A stretch of DNA of 64,000 bases from Lentzea jiangxiensis (GCF_900104175.1 NZ_FNIX01000016.1:1-64000); one strand, 5' to 3'. Shown: positions 7,904-17,141, counted from the first letter of the stretch. Translations and numbers: made by a program. Notes: generated by a model from the letters alone, not told the origin.

Positions 7904-8647
7904 ATGCCGAACCAACGCCTGCGGGATGCGTTGCTGCGCAACACTTTGGGCTTCGATGAAGTCGCGAAGGCAACCGGCGTAGATCCGAAGACCGTCGAAC
8001 GGTGGATCACGCAGGACCGGACGCCATACCCGCGTCACCGGCACGCCATCGCCGCGATGGTCCGCGAGACAGAGACCTACCTCTGGCCAGACGCCGTCGC
8101 ACCGGAGAAGAAAAAAGAGATCAACGAGTCCGAGGTGGTGCAGGTCTACGCACACCGCCACGCCGTTCCGCAGGACATCTGGGGACACCTGATCGAGCAG
8201 TCCAAGATCAGCATTTCGATCCTGGTCTACGCCGGCATGTTCCTGGTGGACAACCCAGCCCTGATCAAGACGCTGCGTCAGAAGGCAGAGAGCGGCGTCA
8301 AGATCCGACTGTTGCTCGGGGACCCGGCAAGCCGAGAGGTCGCGCGCCGCAGCGAAGAAGAGGGCATCGGTAAGACCACGCTTGGCGCGAAGATCCGGAA
8401 CGCTCTCGCGGTCTACAAGCCGTTGGCGGAGGTGCCCGGCGTGGAGATCCGGGTTCACGGGACGACGCTCTACAACTCGATCTACCGCTTCGATGACGAG
8501 ATGCTCGTGAACACGCATGTGCACGGCTTCATGGCAGCTCACGCGCCGGTCCTGCACCTGCGGCGACTGTCCGGGGGCGACCTGTTCGAGACGTACGCCG
8601 AGAGCTTCCAGGGCGTCTGGGATGGCGCGAAGCCGCCGAAGTGGTAG
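7904..8647 (+). CDS. XRE-type HTH regulator fused to a phospholipase-D-like domain
   Basis: This 247-residue protein has an N-terminal helix-turn-helix (LGFDEVAKATGVDPKTVERW) and a C-terminal domain resembling the DUF5919/PLD-like fold (SISILVYAGMFLVDNP, VHGTTLYNSIYRFDDEMLVN). Only partial HxK-type catalytic motifs are visible, so this half may sense rather than cleave. The start at 7904 has a GGAAGGTGG binding site. Its position beside pra and upstream of the Nudix gene matches that of the KorSA-type repressor in AICEs, so it is probably the main element regulator. Confidence 0.75.
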   Translation: MPNQRLRDALLRNTLGFDEVAKATGVDPKTVERWITQDRTPYPRHRHAIAAMVRETETYLWPDAVAPEKKKEINESEVVQVYAHRHAVPQDIWGHLIEQSKISISILVYAGMFLVDNPALIKTLRQKAESGVKIRLLLGDPASREVARRSEEEGIGKTTLGAKIRNALAVYKPLAEVPGVEIRVHGTTLYNSIYRFDDEMLVNTHVHGFMAAHAPVLHLRRLSGGDLFETYAESFQGVWDGAKPPKW

Positions 8648-8657
8648 GCAGGTAGGC

Positions 8658-9131
8658 ATGGCTCGCACTGATCACTACAACGACCCGAACGCACCGAAGG
8701 CGACCAACATCGTCGTGGCGGTGACGGCGTTCGTGCAGGACGAGCAAGGCCGGCTGTTGATGATCCGGCGGACCGACAACGACCTGTACTCGATCCCTGG
8801 TGGGGCGCAGGACGTCGGCGAGACCATCGGCCACACCGTGACCCGCGAGGTCAAGGAAGAGACCGGGATCGACGTCGAGCCCGTCGACATCATCGGCGTC
8901 TACTCCGACCCCGCGCACGTCATCGCCTACACGGACGGCGAGGTGCGACAGCAGTTCTCGATCTGCTTCCGAGCGCGGTTGGTCGGCGGGGAGCTGCGGA
9001 CCAGCGACGAGTCCAGCGAAGTTCACTGGGTAAGCCGCGGGGACCTGGACTCACTCAACGTTCACCCGTCCATCCGGCTTCGAATCGAGCACGGGTTCGA
9101 GGAGCGCACGACGCCCTACTTCGCGGTGTAG
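8658..9131 (+). CDS. Nudix hydrolase, Pif-like
   Basis: This 157-residue protein carries a Nudix box with key residues GxxxxxETxxxxxxREVxEExGI, seen as GAQDVGETIGHTVTREVKEE. It would hydrolyse a nucleoside diphosphate-linked substrate. In pSAM2 the Nudix protein Pif blocks redundant transfer into cells that already hold the element, and this gene has the same context. It follows the regulator by 10 bases. Its last 16 bases overlap the convergent HD-domain gene. Confidence 0.82.
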   Translation: MARTDHYNDPNAPKATNIVVAVTAFVQDEQGRLLMIRRTDNDLYSIPGGAQDVGETIGHTVTREVKEETGIDVEPVDIIGVYSDPAHVIAYTDGEVRQQFSICFRARLVGGELRTSDESSEVHWVSRGDLDSLNVHPSIRLRIEHGFEERTTPYFAV

Positions 9132-9682
9132 TCGACTCCCGCCGCTCGTAGCCGTTCCTCGGTGCGCTCGACCGCACCAACCAATTCAGGCTTGGCCTGC
9201 CGAATGAAGAAGGTCACTAGGTCTTCCGGACCGTAGCGCTTCTGGATCTCCTCGATCCGGTCGTGCACGCTCGTGGGTTCACCGTCTGGCGTGGTGGTCA
9301 TGTCCGCCCACCAGAGGGCATCACGCAGAGGCGTGCTCTCATCCGTCCAGCGCGCGAGTTCGGCTGACAACCCGCGAAGCTCAGCTTCCCGGTACGCGCA
9401 CGAGTGGTGCGCCACCAACGAGCACAGCCGACCGTTCGCCTGACCGTCAGCCAAGAAGCTTGCCCCGTCCAGCGGGTGAAACCCGGTATACGCCAGTCTT
9501 GGCGCGTAGCCGACGTCATGGAGCAAAGCCGAGGCAACCAGCAGTTCTCGTTCGTTCGGATCGAACAGAGGTGCTGCGATTCGCGCCTTACGCCCGACTC
9601 CCAGCACATGAGCGAACCTACGAGGCAACGACTCTGCGAGCTCATCTGCGACGACCTGGGTAGCCCAGAAAACGAGATCCAC
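9116..9682 (-). CDS. HD-domain phosphohydrolase-like protein
   Basis: This 188-residue protein has the HD motif SALLHDVGYAPR and a further conserved His pair (SLVAHHSCAY), typical of HD-superfamily metal-dependent phosphohydrolases. The substrate is unknown. It starts at a GTG. Its 3' end overlaps the Nudix gene by 16 bases in convergent orientation, so both proteins end in shared DNA. HD proteins of this size are frequent AICE passengers. Confidence 0.78.
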   Translation of the reverse strand: MDLVFWATQVVADELAESLPRRFAHVLGVGRKARIAAPLFDPNERELLVASALLHDVGYAPRLAYTGFHPLDGASFLADGQANGRLCSLVAHHSCAYREAELRGLSAELARWTDESTPLRDALWWADMTTTPDGEPTSVHDRIEEIQKRYGPEDLVTFFIRQAKPELVGAVERTEERLRAAGVDYTAK

Positions 9683-9788
9683 GCAGCCACCCTACGCATG
9701 TGCACCAGGACCCACTGACCATGTCGAATACACAATGGGGCCGAAAGAAGGTCATGTATCCTAGTCAGCCAAGCCGCATCAAAGGTTC

Positions 9789-11732
9789 TCAAAGCTCATC
9801 AAAAAGATACTCGTCTGGCATCTCGATCTCATGATGAGGGCTGCGAAGATCAACCGCCGGACGCGATTGCGTCGTGATCAACTGCCCCCCGGTGCGATAA
9901 GCGAGGTTACCGATCAAGTCCAAGCTTTCCCTGACCACGGTTTCCGCCAAATCATGCTGATACGGATTATCCAGGATGACGAGGCTTGGGGCGAAAGAGT
10001 CTTGACCGATATCCGATTCCAAAGCAAGCAGAGCATAGCTATAAGAAAGAAAGAAAAGGACGCGAGCTTCTGCGCCGAGCTGCTCATTCCAAGGACGGGT
10101 GCCCACAAAGAAGGTTAGATCTTGAGAAATCGTGACGCTACTTCCAACCCACCCGCGGCCTTGGAAATTGCGCAAGAACTCATTCATTCTGTCAGCCAGC
10201 TTAGAGCATCTCTCACCAGCGATACGCCTAAAAGCCTGATCGTCAAGGATAGCTGATTGAGCCCGGTCCGCTTCTTTGCGAGCAGCGATTACAACCCCCT
10301 CAGCGGTTCCTTGACGTGCGAGCGCTTGAGATATTGCCGGAAGCGCAGCACGTTGCTGGATCAGCTTGGCTGACTCTGAGGCAATGTCCTCAAGCGCAGT
10401 AACAAACGGCGCAAGCTGAGCAGATCTAACGTCATTGATCAGGCCAGCAAGCTCAGCCTGACGACTTTTCAGCGCCTGCTCTCTCTCGATCGCGTGCTCT
10501 AGGTCGTAGCGGGATCGGGCAAGGGCCTCTTCAACTTCTCTTTTTTCTGAGTCCAATGCTCTCTGCTCTAGCTCAACCCTCCTTTTACGCAAGTCCGCGA
10601 CAACCGGCTGGAAACACAAATAGCACGATCCGTCGGGATGTTCTCGCTTGACATCAACTTTCTGCTCACATGCAGGACATGTACGCACAGGCAACTCATC
10701 AAACACTTCAAAAGCGCCTGATAGCCTCTCCAATCGACCCCGATCGAGTTCCACAAGAGAAAGAGACTGCGTGTGCTCCTGGACCAACACCCGAAGGCTT
10801 GCGATCGATTCGGCAGCCCTCTGCACGGCGACACTAACGTCCTGATAACTCTGCGTCAGCGCAGGATCATAACCTGCGGCGGTGGCGGCAACATCGCCCT
10901 CAGATTCACCAGACATCTGTTGGCCGACAATTTCATTACGACGCCGATGCAGTTCCGCAAGATGATCAGAGAGTTCAGTCTGAGCAGCCAGAATTCCGGA
11001 TTCGTTCACCAGAATTGGTAGGCCGAGCTGAGTACAGACCGATCTGATCATCTCATTGGTACTATCCGTTACGTCCCGATGGACAGCTTCAGCCGCCGCT
11101 AGATCACGCTCCGCTTGAGCGAGTTTGAACTCCCGCGCATCACGCTCATACTTGTTTGGCGCGAGCCCAAGGAAATAGTTAACAACAGCGACCCTATAGT
11201 AATCGTACTCCTTACTCGCAAACTCCGTCCAAGACGATTCTTTTCGGTAGATATGGCGCAGCAAGGTACGGAATGAAAGAGCAACCATCTGCTGGGCAGT
11301 ATCAGCGTTTCGACCCAGCGGGATCTGCAGGCTTGGCCATCCAAGCTGAGAGTAAATCCAGTCTGAAAAATTCTCCACCGGAAAATCTGACTCGTCATCG
11401 AGAAAGACTTTCGAATACTCACCTCTAACAAAGCTTCGACGAATCGTCCGATGAGTACCGTTCAGCGAGATCGTTAGGGATACATCCTGATACTTGTCAG
11501 CGATAGAACGGCCCACTGCGGAGTACGGGCCGTCACGATCCCCAAGACAGTAATCAATCAACTTCAGAGTTGAAGTCTTCGAGCTGTTGCGTGGCCCCGT
11601 GAGCACGGTGAAAGAAGATTGATCAAATCTATACTCTTCAATCTCACCCGTGCGTTGAACCAGCTGAAGACTCACAATTCTAATCCCGCGAACCGACCGT
11701 GCCGCGGCGATTGTGGAACCACTTTCAGTCAC
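9789..11732 (-). CDS. Rad50/SMC-like ATPase of an ABC-three-component-like defence system
   Basis: This 647-residue protein has a Walker A variant GPRNSSKTS at residues about 47-55, long charged helices in the middle, a zinc-hook-like pair of CxxC motifs (CPACEQK and CYLC) near residue 370, and a C-terminal Walker B-like LVILDNPYQHD. This is the arrangement of SMC-type ATPases used as sensors in conflict systems. The GTG start overlaps the middle gene by 4 bases. AT-richer than the flanking AICE genes, it looks separately acquired. Cellular tests of this gene are not known to me. Confidence 0.72.
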   Translation of the reverse strand: MTESGSTIAAARSVRGIRIVSLQLVQRTGEIEEYRFDQSSFTVLTGPRNSSKTSTLKLIDYCLGDRDGPYSAVGRSIADKYQDVSLTISLNGTHRTIRRSFVRGEYSKVFLDDESDFPVENFSDWIYSQLGWPSLQIPLGRNADTAQQMVALSFRTLLRHIYRKESSWTEFASKEYDYYRVAVVNYFLGLAPNKYERDAREFKLAQAERDLAAAEAVHRDVTDSTNEMIRSVCTQLGLPILVNESGILAAQTELSDHLAELHRRRNEIVGQQMSGESEGDVAATAAGYDPALTQSYQDVSVAVQRAAESIASLRVLVQEHTQSLSLVELDRGRLERLSGAFEVFDELPVRTCPACEQKVDVKREHPDGSCYLCFQPVVADLRKRRVELEQRALDSEKREVEEALARSRYDLEHAIEREQALKSRQAELAGLINDVRSAQLAPFVTALEDIASESAKLIQQRAALPAISQALARQGTAEGVVIAARKEADRAQSAILDDQAFRRIAGERCSKLADRMNEFLRNFQGRGWVGSSVTISQDLTFFVGTRPWNEQLGAEARVLFFLSYSYALLALESDIGQDSFAPSLVILDNPYQHDLAETVVRESLDLIGNLAYRTGGQLITTQSRPAVDLRSPHHEIEMPDEYLFDEL

Positions 11733-12310
11733 GGCACAATCTCCTCTTGCATCTCAAGCTCGCCAACCTCACGCGGGAAGACCTCATAGATCAGATCTTT
11801 CAGCGCGGTACCTGACATCTCAGCGAGATTTCCCCGCATGGCTGTGCATCTGTCGACCAGGACAGCGAACTCACTGCGTTCACCAATAGTTTCCGCAGCG
11901 CGCCGGCCTGCTGACGTCAACTTCACCCGCTCAGGTCGATGCGTGCGAGTTACTGTTACAAGATTACGAGATTCCAAGAATGCGAGAAACTGACGATAGC
12001 GATGATCCCACGGACCATACCGATATCTAATCATCGGAGCTTCCACTTCCTGCACGTTCCAAACCTCGAACGGCCGGATCGATGGATCAGCCTCACGCAG
12101 TTCTTCTTGAGCTCGCCTTAGAAATGACGGATACCGGACAAAGAAGTCCAGCTTCGCGAGCTTCGTACGACCATCAATGTACGGACCGGGATTGCTACCA
12201 CAGTGATCTATCAGAAGTAGAAGTCGCGCAGCATGAAAATCCAAGCTTGCATCTGGGTCCATTGGACGATGCAGGGGAGGAACCACCCGCGGTCCTAGCT
12301 CACGAGGCAT
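11729..12310 (-). CDS. Middle component of the three-gene defence cassette
   Basis: This protein has about 193 residues from the ATG at 12310. It resembles the winged-helix 'middle component' of ABC-three-component systems: an N-terminal helical part (ARLLLLIDHCGSNPGPYIDG), the conserved KLAKLDFFVRYP, and a wHTH-like C-terminus (LTSAGRRAAE). It would link the nuclease to the ATPase. It overlaps the upstream nuclease stop by 11 bases and the ATPase start by 4. A longer reading to 12385 would overlap the nuclease by 86 bases and is less likely. Confidence 0.65.
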   Translation of the reverse strand: MPRELGPRVVPPLHRPMDPDASLDFHAARLLLLIDHCGSNPGPYIDGRTKLAKLDFFVRYPSFLRRAQEELREADPSIRPFEVWNVQEVEAPMIRYRYGPWDHRYRQFLAFLESRNLVTVTRTHRPERVKLTSAGRRAAETIGERSEFAVLVDRCTAMRGNLAEMSGTALKDLIYEVFPREVGELEMQEEIVP

Positions 12311-13424
12311 CTGCGTATCGATTCTGGCATCGCGCGGTGATGTCCGAGAGCAACGCGTGCGCGTGACGAAGTGGTATCTCGCCACTGATGACTTGAGGAA
12401 GATTCTTCACTTGCTCAAGAGTCTTCATGTACGACTCCGCGCCAGCAGATATTTCTCCACCGCGTCGTTTCGCCATCACTTCAGTACAGATTGCGTGAAT
12501 GTCATCCGACAGATCGTTAAAAGTCTCCTGCTGCAGACCGACAGACGACCTGTAGAGGCGCCGAAAGCGCGTCATGGTATCGGCAATCCTGGCTGCCTCC
12601 GCCTCAGAAACACCGGCTGGAGCAAGCTTGTCTCGCAGGGGTATGAGAGGCTGGAGTTCGCCGTTCTGACCTACCCCGATGGCTTTCGAAATACAAGACT
12701 GCAGCTTCGTGTGAAATTCTTCAGCAGTCCACGTAGTAACTTCTTTCGCTCGTGCCTCACGAGCGATGCAAGTCAGTATTGCCGTGAGTGCGTTGTCGAG
12801 CTCTGATATCAGCGGCGCAGCTCTAAGCATACCTACTGCATGCGGCTCAAGTTTTCGAAGTGCGTCATTCTCAACATCTTCGATGTCTCGTTGGCGTATC
12901 TCTACCTCGAACCGGTCGGCGCACCACGCCAGGTCTCGCCCGTCCGAAACAGTGAGACCATCCAAACGGGTTACTATGTCCCTTTTGTGGTCTTCTAGAT
13001 AGGACCTATCTCTACCGTCGTTGGCAGACACGAAACAGTAGAGATCAGCACCCGGAGTTTCGTTCACAACAAGGACAAACGACGCCCCATCAGGAAGCGG
13101 TTTCCCCGAAAATAGCTTCCCGAGGATACTGGTGTGTGGATCCTTGTTCTTCTCTGCCCTGCAGATCGAGGCAATACTGAAACGCGTTTGAGCGCCCTCT
13201 TGCGTTTTTACTTGCTTGTAAATCGGCACGTCCCCCCTGGCGCACTGGATGTCTTCCAGGTCTTCCCAGGAGATACGTGTATGACCAAGCTTTTCCATAT
13301 CAAGGCAGGCCAGGAGTGTCACAGCATCCTGGTAGGCAAAGCCTCGACGACTCCGCCGGCCACCATCGCCAGGTATCAAAGTCAGCTCCCCCCATACGTC
13401 CGCAACGCCAACTAGCCTGGCCAC
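12300..13424 (-). CDS. Cap4/DUF4297-like dsDNA nuclease effector
   Basis: This 374-residue protein begins with a segment typical of the dsDNA-nuclease (DUF4297/Cap4) fold: RRGFAYQDAVTLLACLD, then WEDLEDIQC and YKQVKTQ, which supply the Asp/Glu and Gln-x-Lys residues of a PD-(D/E)xK core. The remaining 250 residues are helical and probably contact the other subunits. It is first in the cassette (GTG start) and is the presumed killing effector, cutting DNA when the ATPase senses infection. Assignment rests on motif and gene order. Confidence 0.68.
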   Translation of the reverse strand: MARLVGVADVWGELTLIPGDGGRRSRRGFAYQDAVTLLACLDMEKLGHTRISWEDLEDIQCARGDVPIYKQVKTQEGAQTRFSIASICRAEKNKDPHTSILGKLFSGKPLPDGASFVLVVNETPGADLYCFVSANDGRDRSYLEDHKRDIVTRLDGLTVSDGRDLAWCADRFEVEIRQRDIEDVENDALRKLEPHAVGMLRAAPLISELDNALTAILTCIAREARAKEVTTWTAEEFHTKLQSCISKAIGVGQNGELQPLIPLRDKLAPAGVSEAEAARIADTMTRFRRLYRSSVGLQQETFNDLSDDIHAICTEVMAKRRGGEISAGAESYMKTLEQVKNLPQVISGEIPLRHAHALLSDITARCQNRYADAS

Positions 13425-13550
13425 GCCTTCCTATACGCAAGCAACCCGCGATGAACCAACTTCCAAGGTCATCGCATCGTGGCCAAGAACGTTACCTAGC
13501 TAGACGCCATGCTGTGTACATCCTTTCTGCTGAATTAAGCTCTACAGGAT

Positions 13551-13797
13551 CAAGGCGCCGCCGCTGGCGGCGCGTGCGGTCTGGCGCTGCACCAACATCC
13601 ATCCCGGCACTCCCGGCATCCGCTTCGCTGCGCCGGTCGGCCGGGCGGCGCTGCGCGCCGGACCTCAGACATCAGCTCACGGCGCGCACGATCGAGCCCG
13701 ATTCGTCCCCGACTCCCGACGAGCGCCAGCACGGTCACCACGAGCTGGCTGGGCACGGCGCTCGACTGCCGCGACGGCTGCGCCGCCTTGCCACCGA
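13551..13797. repeat. Repeated module copy 1 (~247 bp)
   Basis: This stretch is closely similar to 15541-15789. It opens with a strong hairpin (GCGCCGCC, loop GCT, GGCGGCGC), continues through a nearly identical ~80-bp block, diverges in the middle and is similar again at the end. Its last ~75 bases recur at 17411-17484. No convincing gene lies in 13425-13926. It may be a non-autonomous element or a conserved leader region of the small genes that follow copies 1 and 3. Confidence 0.7.
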
Positions 13798-13926
13798 ATA
13801 GGGCAGTCGACATCCACGTGCCGGGCAACGGCCAGCAGAGGCCAGGCCGGCCAACGTCGCAGGTCCTCAACAAGCCAGGCCGCGCGAACGGGCAGGTCTG
13901 TCAGGGTGCCGTGTCAATCTGGCGGT

Positions 13927-14286
13927 ATGTCCTACGACCTTGCCGTGTGGGAGGGCGCTCGTCCCGCGGACGACGCAGCTGCCCGAACGGCGCTCGACGA
14001 CTTGTACGAGCGCTACGTCTACTCCGACGTCGAGCATGCTCCGACGCCGCTAATCAAAAAGTACGTCGCTGCACTGCTGGATCGTTGGCCAGACCTGAGC
14101 GAGGACGATGACGACACCTCACCCTGGTCGACAAGCCCACTCATCGGGGAGGCAAGAGGCCCGCTGATCTACTTCCCGATGCGCTACAGCATGGCGGACG
14201 AGGCTTCGGCCTTCGCGGCGCAGCTCGCCACATCGATGGGACTCGTTTGCTTCGATCCTCAGATCGACAGCCTTAGAAGCGTGTAG
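13927..14286 (+). CDS. Hypothetical small actinobacterial protein
   Basis: This 119-residue protein opens with MSYDLAVWEG and ends in a short VCFDPQIDSLRSV segment. I recall similar short proteins of unknown role in many actinomycetes, often near mobile DNA; some resemble immunity proteins. Acidic residues are clustered (SEDDDDTS). The ATG at 13927 begins the conserved part. It is the last gene before the right end of element 1 and could be cargo. Confidence 0.6.
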   Translation: MSYDLAVWEGARPADDAAARTALDDLYERYVYSDVEHAPTPLIKKYVAALLDRWPDLSEDDDDTSPWSTSPLIGEARGPLIYFPMRYSMADEASAFAAQLATSMGLVCFDPQIDSLRSV

Positions 14287-14418
14287 ACCAAGATCAACCC
14301 ACACTTTACTCTCACAAAACGACGGCAAACGTCGAGAAGCGACTGTCCACAGTGCTCAGATCAAGACCGCATCTGCGCAGGTAGCGAGCACTGTCGAGGA
14401 AGATCGACAAACGACGCC
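14286..14418. repeat. Element right-end repeat, copy a
   Basis: About 130 bp beginning GACCAAGATC is closely similar to 17142-17275, each lying just before an att copy. A shorter third copy is at 18252-18295. The repeat appears to be the conserved right terminus of this family of elements, opposite the integrase end. No gene is visible in it. Confidence 0.75.
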
Positions 14419-14435
14419 AAGCAAGTGCTCTTACT

Positions 14436-14503
14436 CTTCGGGTTCAGGGTTCGAGTCCCTGGCGGCCCACTAAACCCCCAGGTCACAGGCCTGGGGGTTT
14501 CGC
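14436..14503 (+). repeat. att copy 2
   Basis: This copy is identical to att copy 1 except for a C-to-T change that turns the encoded CCA into CTA. It includes the T-arm, acceptor strand and terminator hairpin (arms 14472-14482 and 14490-14500). It is the junction between elements 1 and 2. Confidence 0.85.
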
Positions 14504-14551
14504 ATTTCAAGATCGCTGGCACACATTTGGCACGCTTTACCCCTCTGACTC

Positions 14552-15542
14552 TCAAGCTGCGGCATCAGGCGGGCCGTCCTTGACCTGGTCCTCTTCTCCC
14601 TCGTCAGCGTCCCGTTTCGGCGTGCCGAACGCGCTCTCCAGAGCATCAGCAGTCCTCTTGTCGACCACCTTGCGGGCGAAGTAGACGTCCTGCGTCATCG
14701 AGGGCCGGGCGTGCCCGAGTTGGTCCGCGACCAGGCGCGCCGAGAGGCCTGCTTCATCGAGGATGGTCGCCGCCGTCTTCCGGAAGACGTGCGAGGTGAC
14801 CCACGCGAACTCTTCGCCGCCGCGAGCCTTGCGGAGGTCCCTCCGAACGTTCGAAGGGTCCCGCAGGCCGCCGAGGCTGCTCGGGAAGACCGGCCCGTTC
14901 GGGAAGAGCGTCACCGCACGCCGCCGCTTCAACATGTCCAGCGCCCATCGAGGCAGCGGAAGCGTGCGTTCTCCGGCCTCCGTCTTCGTGGACTTCCGGA
15001 TCAGCCCGATGCCCTTGGCCCTGATCACGGTGTAGTTCACCGCGACCGTGCCCGCCTCGACGTCGACGTCCTCCCAGTAGACGGCCAGCGCCTCGCCGAT
15101 CCGGACACCGGTCGCCATCATGAAGCGCGACAGGTCAGTAAGGTCCCACTTCACCGCCTGTTCGTCTGACTCCAGCATTTCGAGCCACAAGAGGCCGCTC
15201 TTCCAGCGTGAGCGCCCGAGGGCTCTTCTTGCGCCCAGCCTCCAGCCGATCCGTCTCCCGAACCGGTTCGTGTCGAGCGCCTTGTCCCTCACCGCGATCC
15301 TCAGCGCCCCGGAGAGCACCGAACGGGCCGTCTTGGCAGTGTCGACGCTGACCGACCGCCACAGCGCCTGGAGGAACGCGTCGATCCGCGCCACAGTCAT
15401 CTCACGAAGCCGCAGCTCACCGAGGCCAGGCAGCACGTGACGGCCAAGGATGCTGCGGTAGGTGTCGACGCTGTCAGGCGACCGCTTGCCAGCATCTGCA
15501 AGCGCCTGAAACTTGCCGAACCACAGCGCCGCAGCTTCCTCA
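14552..15542 (-). pseudogene. Decayed tyrosine integrase of element 2
   Basis: The segment is strongly similar to the integrase at 1705-2886 from WFGKFQALADAGKRSP to the catalytic Tyr (QDVYFAR), with GVRIGEAL and HVFRKTA still present. Two defects are visible. Sequence upstream of about 15541 is replaced by the repeated module, removing the N-terminal arm-binding domain. Between about 15190 and 15270 the homologous reading runs in another frame, so two compensating indels scramble about 25 residues. An open frame persists to 15688 using module sequence, but it is unlikely to be functional. Confidence 0.8.
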
Positions 15543-15789
15543 AGGCGCCGCCGCTGGCGGCGCGTCCCGGTCTTTCCGGCGGACAACATCCATCCCGGCA
15601 CTCCCGGCATCCGCTTCGCTGCGCCGGTCGGCCGGGCGGCGCTGCGCGCCGCAACTCCGGCCTTACTCCAGCCGACGAGCTCACCCATAGAGCTGAGTCG
15701 TCCAGCAGCTCCCTACGAGCGCCAGTGGGCCACCACGGGCCGTTGGACACGGCGCTCGACTGCCGCGACGGCCGCGCCGCCTTGCCATC
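15541..15789. repeat. Repeated module copy 2 (~249 bp)
   Basis: This copy matches 13551-13797, including the opening GCGCCGCC/GGCGGCGC hairpin and a long identical block around 15585-15650. It lies exactly where the integrase homology stops, so its arrival probably truncated that gene. The region from 15790 to 16053 shows no gene I can support. Confidence 0.7.
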
Positions 15790-16053
15790 GCATCAGGGCC
15801 GGGACGAAGCTGCGGAAACGCTGAACGAGCACCAGACCGAGCCACCCCGACGCCGCGAGCATGACAACGGCCGGCGACTGTCGTTGCCACCGTCGTGGAA
15901 CCATCGACTGCAGGTGATCCGCTGAGGGAACAGGTTCCAGATCTGCGTTAGCCCGGTCACGGCGACGGCAACCCAAACGTCCGGAAATGCCAATGAGAGG
16001 ACGCAAGCCTCCTGTTTGCAACTGCGGCCCGACCACGGACTGAGAGCCCGTGT

Positions 16054-16809
16054 CTATACCTTGCTCGCCACCACCATGTAGTTCTCAGCCTCAAGGTTGA
16101 ACGTACTCATTTCCGTCTGGAGCCCGACCCGGTGCAACTCGACTTCGAGTTCTTCGTATCGGTAGGGCCAGCTCGACAGCAGTTCCGAGCGGGCAAGAAC
16201 CGACCCAGCCGTATCCACTTGCGCGACCGCAATCTCGATGTGGTGCTCGTCCTCCCAGTTCGGCGCGATGTCCCAGCGGTAGACCACGACGGCATTGCGA
16301 CCGTTCCGGCGAACGAGTCGGTCACTGATGTCCAGCCGGGAACCTCTGGCCCTCACGAGTTCCCAAGTGCGGGAGGTGAGTACCAAGCGCCCGCCACGGC
16401 GCAGAAGCCGTGACATCGACTCCAGAGCAGCAACTCTGCCTCGCGCGCCCTCGGCATGGTGCAGCGAGTTGCCAACGCAGAACACCATGTCGAAGGTGTC
16501 GTCATCGAAATGGTCGGGCAACTCCTGCCAGTCCGCCTGCACTGTCCGGACAGATGCCCTGAACTCCTCAGACAACTCCGCAGTCCGACGAACCATCGCT
16601 TCGCTGGCGTCAGTTGCGACAACGTGCATGCCAAGACCCGCGAGGCCAACCGCCAACTGTCCGGTCCCGCACGAACAATCGAGGACGTGAGCGTTCGACG
16701 GCAGGAGACTGAGGACGTCATCGAACGACGAAGCGAACTCGGCCGGAGTCAGCTTTGCATCTGAGATGAGCCACTCGTACACCTCGGCAAGCGCGTTATA
16801 GGCACTCAC
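16054..16809 (-). CDS. Class I SAM-dependent methyltransferase
   Basis: This 251-residue protein has a Rossmann-fold motif I (VLDCSCGTGQLAVGLAG), the acidic residue after strand 2 (VVATDASEAMV) and a motif-IV-like MVFCVGNSLHH. It would transfer a methyl group from S-adenosylmethionine to a small molecule or unidentified substrate. The GTG at 16809 has a GGAGG 8 bases upstream and is preferred over 16827. It is cargo of element 2 with no partner gene nearby. From 16810 to 17141 I see nothing convincing. Confidence 0.82.
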   Translation of the reverse strand: MSAYNALAEVYEWLISDAKLTPAEFASSFDDVLSLLPSNAHVLDCSCGTGQLAVGLAGLGMHVVATDASEAMVRRTAELSEEFRASVRTVQADWQELPDHFDDDTFDMVFCVGNSLHHAEGARGRVAALESMSRLLRRGGRLVLTSRTWELVRARGSRLDISDRLVRRNGRNAVVVYRWDIAPNWEDEHHIEIAVAQVDTAGSVLARSELLSSWPYRYEELEVELHRVGLQTEMSTFNLEAENYMVVASKV

Positions 16810-17141
16810 AACTACTACCTCCGTCACGCGGCAGACTCACGGTGACCATCAGTACATCAGCGGAGCAAGTCGGTCACCAATGGTTTTCGCAAGGGCAACG
16901 CGTCCGCGCATGCCGCATTTCGGTCGTACGGGAACGCCCCGTTCGCCAATCGTCAGCGCGATAACCTGTTCCACTTCTGCGCTGCCGTCGGTGGTCCCAC
17001 GACTAGCAACGTGGTGGTCCCATAACGCTGGCAGGCGACAGCGGCGCTGGGTCAAGGCTGGAACGAGTACCTTGACCCAGCGCCACCGGCCGCGTTCTAG
17101 GCTCAATGTCGGGATGATGGCAGAGGTGCGGGCGATCAGAT

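Larger units (their letters stand above)
1594..14503. mobile_element. Integrated AICE (pSAM2-like integrative conjugative element), element 1
   Basis: The segment is bounded by two 68-bp copies of a tRNA 3'-end core (1594-1661 and 14436-14503) that differ at one base. It contains the diagnostic AICE set: tyrosine integrase, excisionase, RepSA-like initiator, FtsK-like translocase, Pra-like activator, an HTH repressor and a Nudix Pif-like protein. The cargo is a three-gene defence-like cassette and a small gene at the right end. The integrase lies immediately inside the left att copy, as usual for this family. The boundaries are inferred from the direct repeats. Confidence 0.85.

Noticed and set aside
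15713..16036. Leftward open frames between the decayed integrase and methyltransferase.
   Set aside because: Protein sequences look random and start inside the repeated module.
16849..17106. Leftward 85-codon open frame.
   Set aside because: No binding site, low-complexity composition and no recognisable family; it lies next to decayed element DNA.
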